A stretch of 64,000 nucleotides of DNA from Acanthosepion lycidas (GCA_963932145.1 OZ010574.1:56140357-56204356), one strand, 5' to 3'. Positions 1 to 9,045 are shown, counted from the stretch's first letter. Numbers and translations: made by a program. Notes: generated from the sequence alone by a model not told the origin.

Positions 1-640
1 TAAGAAGAGTTTGTTTTATGGTTTTATTTCACTGTAGAAAATCTCTTTTGTAGATGAGTTATTTTTTGCACGATTTATTAGTTTTATTATAATTGCTATT
101 TTATAGTAATTTAGACATTCACTCTTATAGCTAAGAATGCACGAATTTATGCTAAAAGTTATTTTTTATGGGGAGATAGTGAATTCATTATTATTAGTGT
201 TTATCAATATATCTAGAAAAAGAAATGTTATTACTGTTATTAAGTCCGTATGTAAATTTAAGAGAGGAATTATTTTGGAATTGGCTTTGAACTTGATATA
301 TTTCGTTCATATTTTTAACGAAGCTAAGGATATCATCGACGTATCTTAGGCAGATGGAGGGCTATTTTTAAATATTTTAAACATTATATTCGAGATATGA
401 TATATAGAAATTAACAAAAGCTGGGCCTAAAACAGAACCCAAAAGAAACACCATCCCATTGTACATAAATATTATTTTGTGAACGTTGAATAGGACTTTA
501 GTAGTGCAAATTTAAAATAATTTCCGTAATATACTCGGTATAATTTCAGTGGAGGTAGAGATGGATTATTGTATATGTTTCTTATAATAATATCAACAGT
601 TTCGCTAACTAGGATAATTCGTAACGTCAAGTTTATATTA
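1..640 (-). pseudogene. Penelope-like element reverse transcriptase fragment
   Basis: Read on the minus strand with frameshifts, this holds the palm of a Penelope-type reverse transcriptase. GSVLGPAFVNFY lies near 411-446, followed by the catalytic RYVDDIL box (YVDD codons at 332-343), then a stretch ending in FLDILINTNNNEFTI after a +1 shift near 210. Penelope-like elements normally encode this RT followed by a GIY-YIG endonuclease; here the endonuclease side would lie beyond the window start. Stops and at least two frameshifts show it is dead. The YVDD aspartates themselves are intact. Confidence 0.85.
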
Positions 641-806
641 TTGTTTTTTTTTGTTGTTTTTTTGTTTTTTTTTAATTAGCTCAAGAGTTGATTTTTAGCT
701 ATATTTACTCGGCATGTATGACGTGATAAGTTGATTTATAATTTTTGTTAATTGATAAAAATTACTAGGAATTAAAGATATAATAGGACGGAGAGGATCT
801 TTGTTT

Positions 807-808
<2 letters not shown>

Positions 809-867
<59 letters not shown>
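809..867. repeat. (TA)n microsatellite
   Basis: Uninterrupted TA run ending at the 3' side of a SINE copy. Confidence 0.97.
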
Positions 868-870
<3 letters not shown>

Positions 871-876
871 TTATTT

Positions 877-993
877 TCTAAGCGAGGCTTAGATGTAGTA
901 CAGGGCCGGAAGTATGGGGTACACAGTGAGGCTTGAACTGAATCGTAAATGATCTAGCAAGACAAGCTTTCTAACTCTTACGGCACGTCGCGG

Positions 994-996
<3 letters not shown>
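877..996 (-). mobile_element. tRNA-derived SINE, type 1 (tRNA-Gln/Glu-like head)
   Basis: Minus-strand copy of the element that is best preserved at 16665-16800. It keeps the stretch corresponding to TTCGATCCTCACTGGGTG and the conserved GTGCCACATCTGAGC-like body, and is bounded on both sides by TA arrays. The tRNA-like head is mutated. Confidence 0.7.

Positions 997-1063
<67 letters not shown>
997..1063. repeat. (TA)n microsatellite
   Basis: Pure TA run directly at the tRNA-like end of the neighbouring SINE. Confidence 0.97.
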
Positions 1064-1064
<1 letters not shown>

Positions 1065-1185
1065 CTGCGCAGGTATGCAAAAAATAGAAAAGAACACGTT
1101 CGGTGCATAATCCGGAGTTCCTTAGTATTTTTGTTTTTATTTTTAAGAAGACAGTGCTCCATACATAAGTAGAGCTTTATTATAA
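1064..1185. repeat. Dispersed repeat shared with 44535-44652
   Basis: Contains aaaatagaaaagaacacg, ggagttccttagtattttt and agtgctccatacataagtag, all recurring with small changes at 44535-44652. Both copies directly follow a TA/GT microsatellite, so the array may be part of the mobile unit. Family not recognised. Confidence 0.6.
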
Positions 1186-1207
1186 TAATAATATTTTTTT
1201 GTTTAAA

Positions 1208-1212
<5 letters not shown>

Positions 1213-1256
<44 letters not shown>
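1213..1256. repeat. (TA)n microsatellite
   Basis: Pure TA run separating the dispersed repeat from the Penelope 3' end. Confidence 0.97.
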
Positions 1257-1257
<1 letters not shown>

Positions 1258-1261
1258 GCAT

Positions 1262-1500
1262 GTTTCATTAAAGACGACAGACAAGGTACTACGGTTAAGC
1301 TTTTTATTTAATTTTTCTTGTTTATAGAACCAGAGCTTTCTTTTCTGGCCAAAGATTGTGTAAAAACTGATGTTTTGTAGTTCCGAGCGCTTTCGGCTAT
1401 ACCTTTAACCATTATCAAGAATGATTCGATTTTTTCTGTTTAATTGAGTGTGTGCATTATGTGTATATTTCAATGTGCTGTAGGGATGTTTCAGTTTCCA
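1262..1500 (-). mobile_element. Penelope-like element 3' non-coding end
   Basis: Homologous to 25370-25535. Shared blocks include cattaaagacgacag, tttaatttttcttg and gtgtaaaaactg. On the minus strand 1378-1425 reads TTGATAATGG, then TAGCCGAAAGCGCTCGG, a hairpin-forming motif that I believe is typical of Penelope 3' ends and resembles a hammerhead core (CTGATAA, stem, GAAA, palindromic AGCGCT). It sits directly 3' of the GIY-YIG domain at 1508-1830, as expected for the 3' end of the same element. Confidence 0.65.
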
Positions 1501-1507
1501 AATACGG

Positions 1508-1821
1508 TTAGCACATTGTGGCCTTGTTCGTAGTTAATAGTTTTAAGAGTTGGCTTTTCGTTTTTATTATTAAAGATTCCATTATTTTGATCTTTTTTTT
1601 GCAGGTGGATGCAGTTAATATATTTGTGTTTTCTACTAGTATGTTTCTAATGGAGTCTGGTAAATTTGTGTGTGTGTTTAAATGGGTTCTAATGGAGCTG
1701 TGATCAGATAGGTGTAACGTAAGCCGTCTGGATAAGCATGTGCTTGTGTAACCTATGTAATTATTTATGAGTCCGGTTTGATCAGGAACACAGTTCCTTA
1801 AGGGGCATTTGAACTCATAGA

Positions 1822-1830
<9 letters not shown>
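1508..1830 (-). pseudogene. Penelope-like GIY-YIG endonuclease C-terminal domain
   Basis: Minus-strand open frame containing YEFKCPLRNC, then NNYIGYTSTCLSRRLTLHLS, ENTNIL and MESLIIK, ending at a stop at 1508. This matches the GIY-YIG nuclease of Penelope-like elements: the YIG core, the conserved arginine in SRRL and a downstream glutamate are visible. The domain nicks DNA for target-primed reverse transcription. The frame runs into a TA/GT microsatellite at its N-terminal side, so the RT is missing and the copy is 5' truncated. Confidence 0.85.

Positions 1831-1900
<70 letters not shown>
1825..1900. repeat. (TA)n(GT)n compound microsatellite
   Basis: TA run to about 1864, then GT to about 1898, lying between the truncated Penelope element and a hammerhead element. 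Confidence 0.97.
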
Positions 1901-1902
<2 letters not shown>

Positions 1903-1944
1903 CCACAGACAGCCGGTTTCGCTGTATCATAGATCATCAGTGTA
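1903..1944 (-). ncRNA. Hammerhead ribozyme, type I, partly decayed
   Basis: Minus strand: CTGATGA (1934-1940), a damaged helix II ending ACAGC, GAAAC (1916-1920), a 5-nt stretch, then GTC (1908-1910), with stem I ACA paired to TGT. All invariant core bases are present, but helix II has mutations on its 5' strand, so activity is doubtful. Confidence 0.65.
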
Positions 1945-2196
1945 GCTAGACATCCGATTGCTTCAAGCCGGGATCGAAATTCGACCGATTTGGCATTAAT
2001 CTTAGTCTCTACCCACAGGCTATCGGCGCACAGCAGACTAAGGGAATTTTTAACGTATTATATACGTGATGTATATACTCTAGGCCAGAAGACAGAGCAC
2101 TCAATACTTGCAAAGAGCTATGCGTTAATCAGGAGAAGCATCTGTTAAAAATTACCTTTCTCCATAGTGCTCAATCGGCGAATGAGAGCAAGTTAT

Positions 2197-2245
2197 CTAC
2201 AGAGAGCCTGTTTCGCTGTCTCACAACTCATCAATGTGACTAGGC
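2197..2245 (-). ncRNA. Decayed hammerhead of the same family
   Basis: Minus strand TTGATGA replaces CTGATGA. Helix II is intact (GTTGT with ACAGC, loop GAG) and GAAAC is present, but the cleavage triplet is CTC, not GTC. Probably inactive; it marks the second end of the dimer-like unit. Confidence 0.6.
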
Positions 2246-2260
2246 TTCAAGCCGATATAT

Positions 2261-2602
2261 ATGATAAAAATATAGTTTTAACGTATACCATATTTTTAAG
2301 TAAATGAGTTCAATTCTCTGGATAGAATGTGTGTAAATATAAAAGTGGACATTGAGGTCAACACCGAGTCGCGACAGACTGTTTCATACTTGAATGCAAT
2401 CTTCAGGTTGTATGTTTATTATCTAGATTTGGCAGACACCTGTTGGCGACCTACACCAGAATTTCGCTTCCTTTTTCATCCAATATCCAATACCTTTTAT
2501 GAAGTAGACATGATGCCGACAGACCTGCAGGTATCACAAAATAGGTAACATTTATTAGTTATCTACGAGTTTTAGTATTTTCATTTTGTTATATTAATAT
2601 AT
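2261..2602. other. Unassigned AT-rich DNA
   Basis: An open frame of 73 codons (2327-2548, plus) has no recognisable motif. No repeat relationship to the rest of the window seen. Confidence 0.4.
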
Positions 2603-2725
2603 TTAGTATTTTTTAGTTAAAATATGTTACCTCTGATAGCTTAACCAAGAGAAATATATAGGGGATATCCTCACGTAGACAACTATGAATGCTGATGTAT
2701 AGCCTCTCTCTGTCTCTCTCTATCT
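2603..2725. repeat. Direct duplication, copy 1 (partner 3004-3126)
   Basis: Contains ttagttaaaata, gatagcttaaccaagaga, ggggatatcctca and gaatgctgatgtatag, repeated at 3004-3126 with few differences about 401 bp downstream. The interval holds a SINE and a hammerhead element, so it looks like a local tandem duplication or a repeat broken by insertion. Confidence 0.9.
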
Positions 2726-2736
2726 TAGATAGATGG

Positions 2737-2862
2737 ATTTTTTAAGTGGGTTTTAGATGTGGCACAGGGGCGAAAGTAAGGAGCACCCAGTGAGGATTGA
2801 ACTGAGTCGTAAATGATCTAGAAAGACAAGATTTCTAACCATTGCACCACGTCCACGTCGAG
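2737..2862 (-). mobile_element. tRNA-derived SINE, type 1
   Basis: Minus-strand copy: GTGCACCTCGACG start, tRNA-like GGTGCAATGGTTAGAA (A-box region), CAGTTCAATCCTCAC (B-box region), then the GGGTGCTCC and GTGCCACATCTA body. Close to the copy at 16665-16800. Confidence 0.8.
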
Positions 2863-2870
2863 GTGCATAC

Positions 2871-2900
2871 GTATATGTATATATATATATATATATATAT
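2871..2900. repeat. (TA)n microsatellite
   Basis: Short TA array abutting the hammerhead cleavage side of the next element. Confidence 0.95.
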
Positions 2901-2942
2901 ACAGACTGCTAGTTTCACTGTATCACAGATCATCAGTGTAAC
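2899..2942 (-). ncRNA. Hammerhead ribozyme, type I
   Basis: Minus strand: stem I TACA with TGTA, CTGATGA (2930-2936), helix II CTGT with ACAG and a GAT loop, GAAA, helix III ACT with AGT and an AGC loop, cleavage triplet GTC (2904-2906). All invariant bases are present. The T-T mismatch closing helix II probably replaces the G-C or G-T pair seen in sister copies. Confidence 0.8.
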
Positions 2943-3003
2943 TAGACATCCCACTACTTCAGGCCGGGATCGAAACTCGACCGATTTGGCATCAGTCAGG
3001 GTC
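2899..3003 (-). mobile_element. tRNA-Lys-type hammerhead retroelement, single unit
   Basis: Minus strand: truncated tRNA-like head with TTTCGATCCCGGCC (B-box-like), then a complete hammerhead at 2899-2942. The head is cut off at 3003, where the duplicated segment starts, and the 3' end runs straight into a TA array. Confidence 0.75.
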
Positions 3004-3107
3004 TTTAGTATTTTTAGTTAAAATACTATACTACTTCTGATAGCTTAACCAAGAGAACTATATAGGGGATATCCTCATGTAGACAATTATGAATGCTGAT
3101 GTATAGA

Positions 3108-3126
<19 letters not shown>
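3004..3126. repeat. Direct duplication, copy 2 (partner 2603-2725)
   Basis: Second copy of the 120-bp segment described at 2603; both copies run into a CT-rich simple repeat. Confidence 0.9.
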
Positions 3127-3254
<128 letters not shown>

Positions 3255-3261
3255 TTTCTGT

Positions 3262-3420
3262 AGTTCACTGCTAGCAGCAAGCAGAAATATTTCTCCTCCC
3301 GATGATGGCCATTTTGGTCGAAACTAGTCGAGGAATCTAAATGGAATAATAATAAAAAAAAAACGAAAGAATATTAATCTACAACCCAGTGTGTCTAAAG
3401 ATTTTAATTTTTTTATTGTT
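3262..3420 (+). mobile_element. Repeat with a hammerhead-like motif (partner 21348-21518)
   Basis: Homologous to 21348-21518: tagttcactgc, gatgatggccatt, gaaactagtcgaggaa, agtgtgtctaaa and tattgttcaa. The hammerhead-like core is at 3288-3336 but has CCGATGA in place of CTGATGA, so this copy is probably inactive. Both copies end in an A/T-rich tail and a microsatellite. The element class is not recognised. Confidence 0.65.
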
Positions 3421-3422
3421 CA

Positions 3423-3488
<66 letters not shown>
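3423..3488. repeat. (TA)n microsatellite
   Basis: TA run with one interruption near 3448. Confidence 0.95.
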
Positions 3489-3491
<3 letters not shown>

Positions 3492-3627
3492 TATTGAATG
3501 AATGCTTATTCGTGTATATGTGACTAATATTAGCATATCCATATTTCATGTCTAAATAGGGAACCTAATTTCCTTTTCGATTTCTTTTCATTGTCTTTAT
3601 CGTTTTCAACTTTCATTCTTTTACATT

Positions 3628-3661
3628 TATTTTTTTTTCTTCTTCTTCTTCTTCTTCTTCT

Positions 3662-3708
<47 letters not shown>

Positions 3709-3713
3709 TCCAT
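3628..3713. repeat. (TTC)n microsatellite
   Basis: TTC/CTT array; its translations (poly-Leu on plus, poly-Arg on minus) are artefacts of the repeat. Confidence 0.97.
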
Positions 3714-4020
3714 ACCTTTGGTTTATTTTCTGCTTTCGGTGTTTCTTCTCCCGTGAATGGAGCTGATGGTTCTATTTGTGATTCCAGACGCAGGCAACTC
3801 GATAATAGTGATAAGAAGACTTCTATTGAACAAAGGCACCTTGCCATTCCCTCCATCTCCATATTGTCCGCCTGATAACCTTGGCAGAGGATCATGAAAC
3901 ACAAGAAGACGGACCCGAATGAAAGGCGCCAAGGACAGTTGTTATCGGCGGTATTCGTATTATGCGATGGCTTTACTTGTTCTGCTGACATATCTAACAC
4001 AAACGAGCATACCAAGACAA
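3714..4020. other. Unassigned, less AT-rich DNA
   Basis: Mixed-composition sequence without a visible repeat partner. Several short frames overlap here, none with a motif I know. Confidence 0.35.
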
Positions 4021-4035
4021 AACACACACACACAC

Positions 4036-4097
<62 letters not shown>
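4021..4097. repeat. (CA)n(TA)n compound microsatellite
   Basis: CA run to about 4042, then TA to 4097. Confidence 0.97.
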
Positions 4098-4101
<4 letters not shown>

Positions 4102-4224
4102 AAAAAATTTTGAATCTAATTTCGTTTTTTTTATACCCGGAGTTATATTTTTCGATTTCTTTTGAATTTGTAAGTCTGATGAATTGGATCGTGATTACGA
4201 TTCCAATGTAATAAATTATAACCA

Positions 4225-4309
4225 TGGAATATTAGTGTTTGAGCCTTTTATATCATATTCTTGCTCTGTCCTGGACATTGAGTTCTATCTGGACTCTATC
4301 CTCTAGGAA

Positions 4310-4310
<1 letters not shown>
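4225..4310. repeat. Dispersed repeat shared with 20801-20905
   Basis: tggaatattagtgtttgagcc, ctctgtcctggacattgag and gactctatcctct recur at 20801-20905. That copy starts with a perfect stem-loop; here only one arm is present. Possibly a Penelope or other retroelement terminus. Confidence 0.6.
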
Positions 4311-4311
<1 letters not shown>

Positions 4312-4376
<65 letters not shown>

Positions 4377-4379
4377 ACC

Positions 4380-4429
<50 letters not shown>

Positions 4430-4438
4430 TATATATAT

Positions 4439-4483
<45 letters not shown>
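4312..4483. repeat. (TA)n, (CT)n, (TA)n, (GATA)n compound microsatellite
   Basis: TA 4312-4369, CT about 4379-4426, TA 4427-4440, GATA 4441-4483. Confidence 0.97.
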
Positions 4484-4484
<1 letters not shown>

Positions 4485-4554
4485 TTTCTAAGCTGGGCTT
4501 AAATGTGGCACAGGGACGAAAGTATGGGGCACCCAGTGAAGATTGAACTGAGAC

Positions 4555-4557
<3 letters not shown>
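4484..4557 (-). mobile_element. tRNA-derived SINE type 1, 3' part
   Basis: Minus-strand body (GTGCCACATTTAAGC-like, GGGTGCCCC) truncated at the B-box; the tRNA head is replaced by a TA/TG array. Confidence 0.7.
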
Positions 4558-4614
<57 letters not shown>

Positions 4615-4616
4615 GC
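4557..4616. repeat. (TA)n(TG)n microsatellite
   Basis: TA run followed by about nine TG units. Confidence 0.95.
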
Positions 4617-4659
4617 AATCGATAGCGCCGAGTTCTAATTATAGTTGAATCCACTGCAT

Positions 4660-4800
4660 TCACCGTTAGAAAAGGTGTGAATCCTCTTCTTCTCCCCCAC
4701 CCAGCTAAAATGAATGATAAATGGATGGCAACTCATCAAGGAGAAGGACAAGACTGAATTCAAAACCACGGTGCACCAGGTCTCTGTGTTCGACTCTTCA
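4660..4800 (+). mobile_element. tRNA-Arg-like SINE body fragment
   Basis: Matches the body of the element at 11080-11450 in opposite orientation: gaatcctcttcttctccc, ggcaactcatcaaggagaag and ttgtgaattca-like blocks. No tRNA head. Confidence 0.6.
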
Positions 4801-4918
4801 AAGATTTTTTTGGTTATGCACAAAACCTTCACCACTATAATCAAATGATTTTTGTAGGTAGTCTGATTGTCTGTTTCTAGTAAATGAGCTGCTTGACACT
4901 GATACGTCGACAGGAGAG

Positions 4919-4921
<3 letters not shown>

Positions 4922-4980
<59 letters not shown>
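4922..4980. repeat. (TA)n microsatellite
   Basis: Pure TA run. Confidence 0.97.
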
Positions 4981-4985
<5 letters not shown>

Positions 4986-5330
4986 TATGAAGAGGTGCTG
5001 AAAAGTTATCGATTTGAGGCACCACCCAAATTCCCGCTAAATGAACAATGATTAAAATTATGCCAGTGTGAGCGTGTTCGAGTGCTGCCCTGAAAGTAAT
5101 GTCTCCTATTTCATTGGGATGGCAAAAAACATCAACGATGGATGCACATGGCACGTCAAACGTTTTCGAAGTTTCTGTCGCCCTTAATTATTCGTCTTTA
5201 GATTTTAATATCATCAAACGGCAGTTTGACAAAATTGTGAGCGATGCAAATATCTATTTCGATGTTCCTTGTTACATCCGCTAAAACTTGCCGGACAGTA
5301 AATAAAACGGATTCTGACCTGGCCATTTAC
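4981..5330. other. Unassigned DNA
   Basis: A 61-codon plus frame (5099-5284) shows no known motif. The segment borders the fold-back element at 5331. Confidence 0.35.
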
Positions 5331-5765
5331 TGGATATGAAAAAAATAGACTTATTTACACTATTTACATTGTTCGAACAGTTGTCGTCATCTCTGTTGCC
5401 ATATTCACGACGTTTCGGCAGTTGTACTACAGGCCTTCTTCAGGTGATTGGAATTTCGAACCGATCCCTTTATTTCATCCACCGGCTTAGATTGACAAAA
5501 GCGTTGGTTGAAGTAATCCAGTATCTTTTCCCAAAGAGTCGTGAGTTCAATACCTGGCCGCAGCAGAGGTGAACAAAAACTTAGCTGAGTTACTAAAGGG
5601 AAATAACTAAAATTGAGACATCCCGAAGAGGTACGACACGTGGAGCTAGAACAAATGAACTTGGTGGACGAAATAAAGGGTTAGCCTCGAAATTCCAATC
5701 ACTGGAAGAAGCTCGGAACGTCGTGAATATAGCAACAAAGATGAGGACAACAGTCCAATTATATA
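5331..5765. mobile_element. Fold-back element with tRNA-Leu-like centre
   Basis: The left arm (5340-5480: tttacactatttacattgtt, atattcacgacgtttcgg, ccttcttcaggtgattgg, tttatttc) is inverted as the right arm (5665-5760: gaaataaaggg, ccaatcactggaagaagc, gtcgtgaatat, caaagatgaggac). The centre (5490-5570) carries gtgagttcaatacctgg, a B-box-like block; the 50.4-kb copy shows more of a tRNA-Leu-like sequence. Arms contain a CTGAAGA, GGCC stem and GAAACG motif resembling a hammerhead core. Related copies at 9536, 19095 and 50435. Confidence 0.7.
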
Positions 5766-5829
5766 TGTATATATGCATGTATATGTATGCAGAGCTGGCC
5801 ACTCGCATTCGAGGAGACCCGTCTACTAG

Positions 5830-6262
5830 GGTGGTTAGCTAATCCCTATTGCAGCCGCTTGCTCAGGCGCATTTGTGTTTGTTCAACACCCACAAAGCCC
5901 ACCTGTGGTTTATCTGCAATTATGCTGAGCAGACTTTAATTACAGTTTCTGGGAAAGATCATGTTATCTAGCGTGATCAACTATTTAAACAAGGCCAGCA
6001 CGCTCAATCCCTCGGCCACGATGTCTTATGACTTCGTTCTAGCATAGCTATCGACGGCACACAAGGGTCCCGTCTACCATATTTCATTCACAACGCTTGG
6101 GTCAACCCGTGGTATGTTTTTCAGGCACTTATCAAAGGTAACGCCCGCTGGGATCGACCCCTCCAGTCCGATAACATCAGGAAGTTTCATTCTTGACAAA
6201 TCGACAATGATGAGATTCGAACCCGGCTTTCATGGTCAGATGCAAACGTTCTAACCTACCCA
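5830..6262 (-). mobile_element. Ceph-SINE-like tRNA-derived repeat
   Basis: On the minus strand it starts near 6262 with a tRNA-like block (GGGTAGGTTAGAACG, then GCCGGGTTCGAATCTC, a perfect B-box), followed by a central domain with GCGGGCGTTACC and CCACGGGTTGACCCAAGCG. The central part resembles, from memory, the conserved domain of cephalopod SINEs. A diverged copy lies at 36195-36450. Confidence 0.55.
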
Positions 6263-6265
6263 TCA

Positions 6266-6312
6266 ATGTAAATAATGTAAATAGTTACCTCATCTCAGAA
6301 ATATAGACAGGA
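6266..6312 (+). repeat. Fold-back element terminal fragment
   Basis: aatgtaaatagttac and catctcagaaatatagaca match the outer end of the arm at 9610-9665 and, inverted, 19180-19215. Confidence 0.6.
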
Positions 6313-7268
6313 ATAGAATCTTAGGTTTTTAAGATTCGAATTTCTACCTGTTTATGTTTTATGTTTCAGTGATTTTTCGTATTAAACAACGAAACAACTT
6401 TGTCTTATGCTTATTCTTTGCGAACTTTCATCAACTTTCATTATGAGTGCATAAGTTAAACATAAAATGAAATAAAAAAAAATATCAATGAAATCTATCT
6501 GACCCATTTTTCTGCCTGTGTAGATTCTATAACTTATTCTGTAATTTTTAATTACTTAATTTATGGAGGGGATTAGATATATTTTTGAAATCTTATCTGA
6601 TAACACCGTAAACATAAGATCAATTGAAGTCTTGAGCCCCACCTTTGATGCTTTCAAGAGTTACAGCCCTGGTGATGATCTCAAGAGCTAATGCTATAAT
6701 TAGTATGATACCAAAAACATTGAACGAATTATGTAGGAAAGATAAAATGTAAAGTAGAGTGTCATGTTTAAAAATGCTGTGCTATTAGAATATCAAATGA
6801 ACCATACAGATGTATTTACATGTTGTGTGTAACAGGGTCTTACAAGCTAACTGAAAGGCAGGCTTCAGTGGTCTTAGGAAGGTGAAGTGCAAAATATTAG
6901 TGACATCTACCAAATAACGCGGTACTCTTCCATTCGTTTGGATAATGGCGACTATGCAATGCGTTTAGATGGTGCTGGAGTTATTGAATGTATATGTAGG
7001 CGTTTTCCACGGTTGTCGATAACTGGGATAAGTTGGTTGGGCGTGGTTGCAGAGAATTTAGTGGGGTCTGTAACATGTCCTATATATGCTCAATGTGCTT
7101 TAAATCTGACGATTTCAAAGTCTAGTAGAGTACCTGGGTACTCTGCTAGAAATATTCTAAACTTGTCAGGTTTTTCAGTTTGTATTTCGTTGACACATAA
7201 TTTGATTTTCTTTATTTTACTTATAGGAATGAGTTAATTTCCTTATATTTTGTTATTTATAGACATGC
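6313..7268. other. Unassigned DNA with one 116-codon frame
   Basis: The plus frame 6887-7237 is the longest here that is not simple repeat. It has no motif I recognise, ends in a hydrophobic stretch (LIFFILLIG), and has no clear codon bias or splice context; I do not call it a gene. The rest is featureless. Confidence 0.35.
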
Positions 7269-7269
7269 C

Positions 7270-7775
7270 TAACCATCGACATAAGCAGCTAGCTTGTTAA
7301 CGATAGAAGGTCGCCCTGTCGGCTGGGGCTTCAGAATACACGAACTGCACCTCTGCAGAGGAGTAAAACCCCCGTCCAAATGAAGCGTCCTGGGTAAGAC
7401 GATAAACTGCATCCAGTAGCAAGGCCTCTGATCAAGAGTTTTTGAGGAATGTGAAACCAACTCTTAATTGCTGGTGTTCCCAGGTCCACCCTGACCTGCG
7501 GTGGTTGCAACTGTTAGGGTTCCAGCTATGGGCAAATAGTTAACCCCCAAACTGAGGTCAAAACACTATGAAAGTATAAAAATAGATTTTACTACTATCA
7601 ATACATTTTCGTAAAAAATTATTACCAGTAATGAATTTTAGAAGAAAAAAATATTAGCAGCAATACATTTTTGGAAAAAAATATTACCAGCCATAAAGAA
7701 AATCTTGTGGGCATTAAATAACTCATTGGGGTTGATATACCGTAAAACAAAACCAAACAAACGAGAGACGGTACA
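7270..7775. repeat. Composite tandem-repeat module, copy 1
   Basis: Three parts in order: flank A (gataaactgcatccag, aggcctctgatcaagag, cttaattgctggtgttccc, gttagggttccagctatggg), a minisatellite based on attaccagcaatacattttt, and one unit of the 112-bp satellite (gggcattaaataactcattg, ggttgatataccgtaaaac). Same order at 19880-20425 and 51530-52535, inverted at 17215-17640 and 46430-47410. Confidence 0.85.
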
Positions 7776-7849
7776 AGAACCATGTATTTTAATATTGATA
7801 TCGTCTTATGTTGCAGATTGCTGACCCACAAGTAAGGCGATAGTGCCAC

Positions 7850-8117
7850 TAAGACGCAAGTGGAAAAAAGAAGTTAGTGAGGAGAAAAGGCAATAAAAGA
7901 ACAGGCTTTAGGAAGACAGAAGTTGGCGATTGACACTGCCTTTAAAGTTTTGAGAATCGTAGATTGTACAGCATTAAAAAGCGGAAGTGAGTTCCACGGC
8001 CAAAGTATGCGAGAGAAGAAAACATTAAAATAGAACTTACAGTTACATCTAGCTATTTCAACAGTAAACCAATGAGACCTAATTGCCACTCTAGTAGTAC
8101 GCATGAATTCATGCAAT
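7850..8117 (-). pseudogene. Jockey/CR1-like non-LTR retrotransposon, RT C-terminal tail
   Basis: Minus frame 7874-8116 reads MHEFMRTTRVAIRSHWFTVE and continues to ILWPWNSLP, aligning with the better copy at 22566-23267 (HEFKRPTRLASRSHPFTVE to LWNSLP). WNSLP is typical of the extreme C-terminus of Jockey/CR1-type reverse transcriptases. A diverged, short relic. Confidence 0.7.
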
Positions 8118-8602
8118 CCAGGTATCAGGTATAAAAGCTAACTAGAGCAATTGCCATGATTTTTTTTTATAGAAATGACACAGGGAAGCCACATCACGGT
8201 GGTGAGAAAGTTGAAGGAAGTCGGAATACTAGATCAGGAGCGATATACTTTAAATTTTTTAGAAAATCTCCAGTGACTACAAGATTATGTCTTAGATATT
8301 TGATGGAATTCAAACTACCTAGTACTTATGAGGATTACTAGTGTTGCAGAATCAGGCAATTTCAAAGTTGCTTAATCCTTGCGAATTGCTGAAGGACTTT
8401 TGGAAATTCAAGAAGAAAACCTAAGGTTGTAATACTAGACTCACTGCATACGTTGTTCAAACTTACCTTGTTGAATTTTCAGGTTTACATAGCGTCAGCT
8501 CCTCGTAGTTCAAATTTCTTTTCATTTTTTTTTTTTTTTTAGGTTGGTAATTATGGAAAGGTAATAAAGGTCGCTACCATCGGCAGAACCAGTATTACAT
8601 TC
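8118..8602. other. Unassigned DNA
   Basis: No homology to other parts of the window seen; short T-run at 8528-8541. Confidence 0.35.
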
Positions 8603-9045
8603 ATTTATATGATATGCGTGATACCCGCTTAGGCGATCATGTATCTTTCGAGACAGGACTGACGAGGTATATTTTCCCGCAGTAGGTTGCCATTTCTTTC
8701 TGTGGAAGACCAGATACCATCCAAGGCTACAGAATTCGGTCTGTTCTGCTTTTTACCCATAGCTGGATGTGAAAAATAGGATTCATACTTTTCCCAAGAG
8801 TATTTGCGCCTAAGTGAATATTAATCAGTTATGTGCAATGCCTGATAGACGCTTAGGTGATCATGTATCTTTCGATGCATGAGTGACGCGGCAGATTTTT
8901 TCGGTATTAGGTTGCCATTTCTTTCTGCGGTAGACCAGTTGCCATGCAAGGCTATAGAAATGGTCTCTTCTGTTATTTACCCACAGCTTGGGGAGAATAA
9001 GAGAACTCATACCTTTCCAAAGGGTATCAGTACGTAATTTGTTTA
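8603..9045 (-). mobile_element. Two tandem diverged SINE-like units (about 220 bp each)
   Basis: Units 8603-8825 and 8828-9045 share gatcatgtatctttcga, aggttgccatttctttctg, agaccag and ccaaggctaca-like blocks. Their distal part matches the body of the tRNA-Arg-like SINE (11080-11450), but the proximal part (cgcttaggcgatcatg) is different, so this may be a second SINE family sharing a tail. Confidence 0.6.

Larger units (their letters stand above)
1903..2245 (-). mobile_element. tRNA-Lys-type hammerhead retroelement, dimer-like copy
   Basis: Minus-strand element with a hammerhead (1903-1944), a tRNA-like head immediately 5' of it, about 150 bp of body, and a second, decayed hammerhead (2197-2245) 294 bp away. 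Head: TAGCCTGTGGGTAGAGACT, an A-box like that of tRNA-Lys, and TTTCGATCCCGG, a B-box-like block. The same order and nearly the same spacing occur at 42540-42923, with matching body blocks (gctcaatcgg versus gctcaaccg). This looks like a retrozyme-style unit, transcribed by Pol III and cut to about 290-nt monomers (inference). Confidence 0.7.

Noticed and set aside
889..1261. Open frames rich in Ile-Tyr or Tyr-Ile dipeptides, here and at many other places
   Set aside because: They are translations of TA microsatellites; likewise Thr-His and Val-Cys runs from CA/GT arrays.
3530..4225. 231-codon minus frame with an Arg-rich run
   Set aside because: It spans a TA array and the TTC array (which gives poly-Arg); no domain in the remainder.
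6887..7237. 116-codon plus frame as a possible gene
   Set aside because: No recognisable domain, no splice context, and length is expected by chance in this much sequence.
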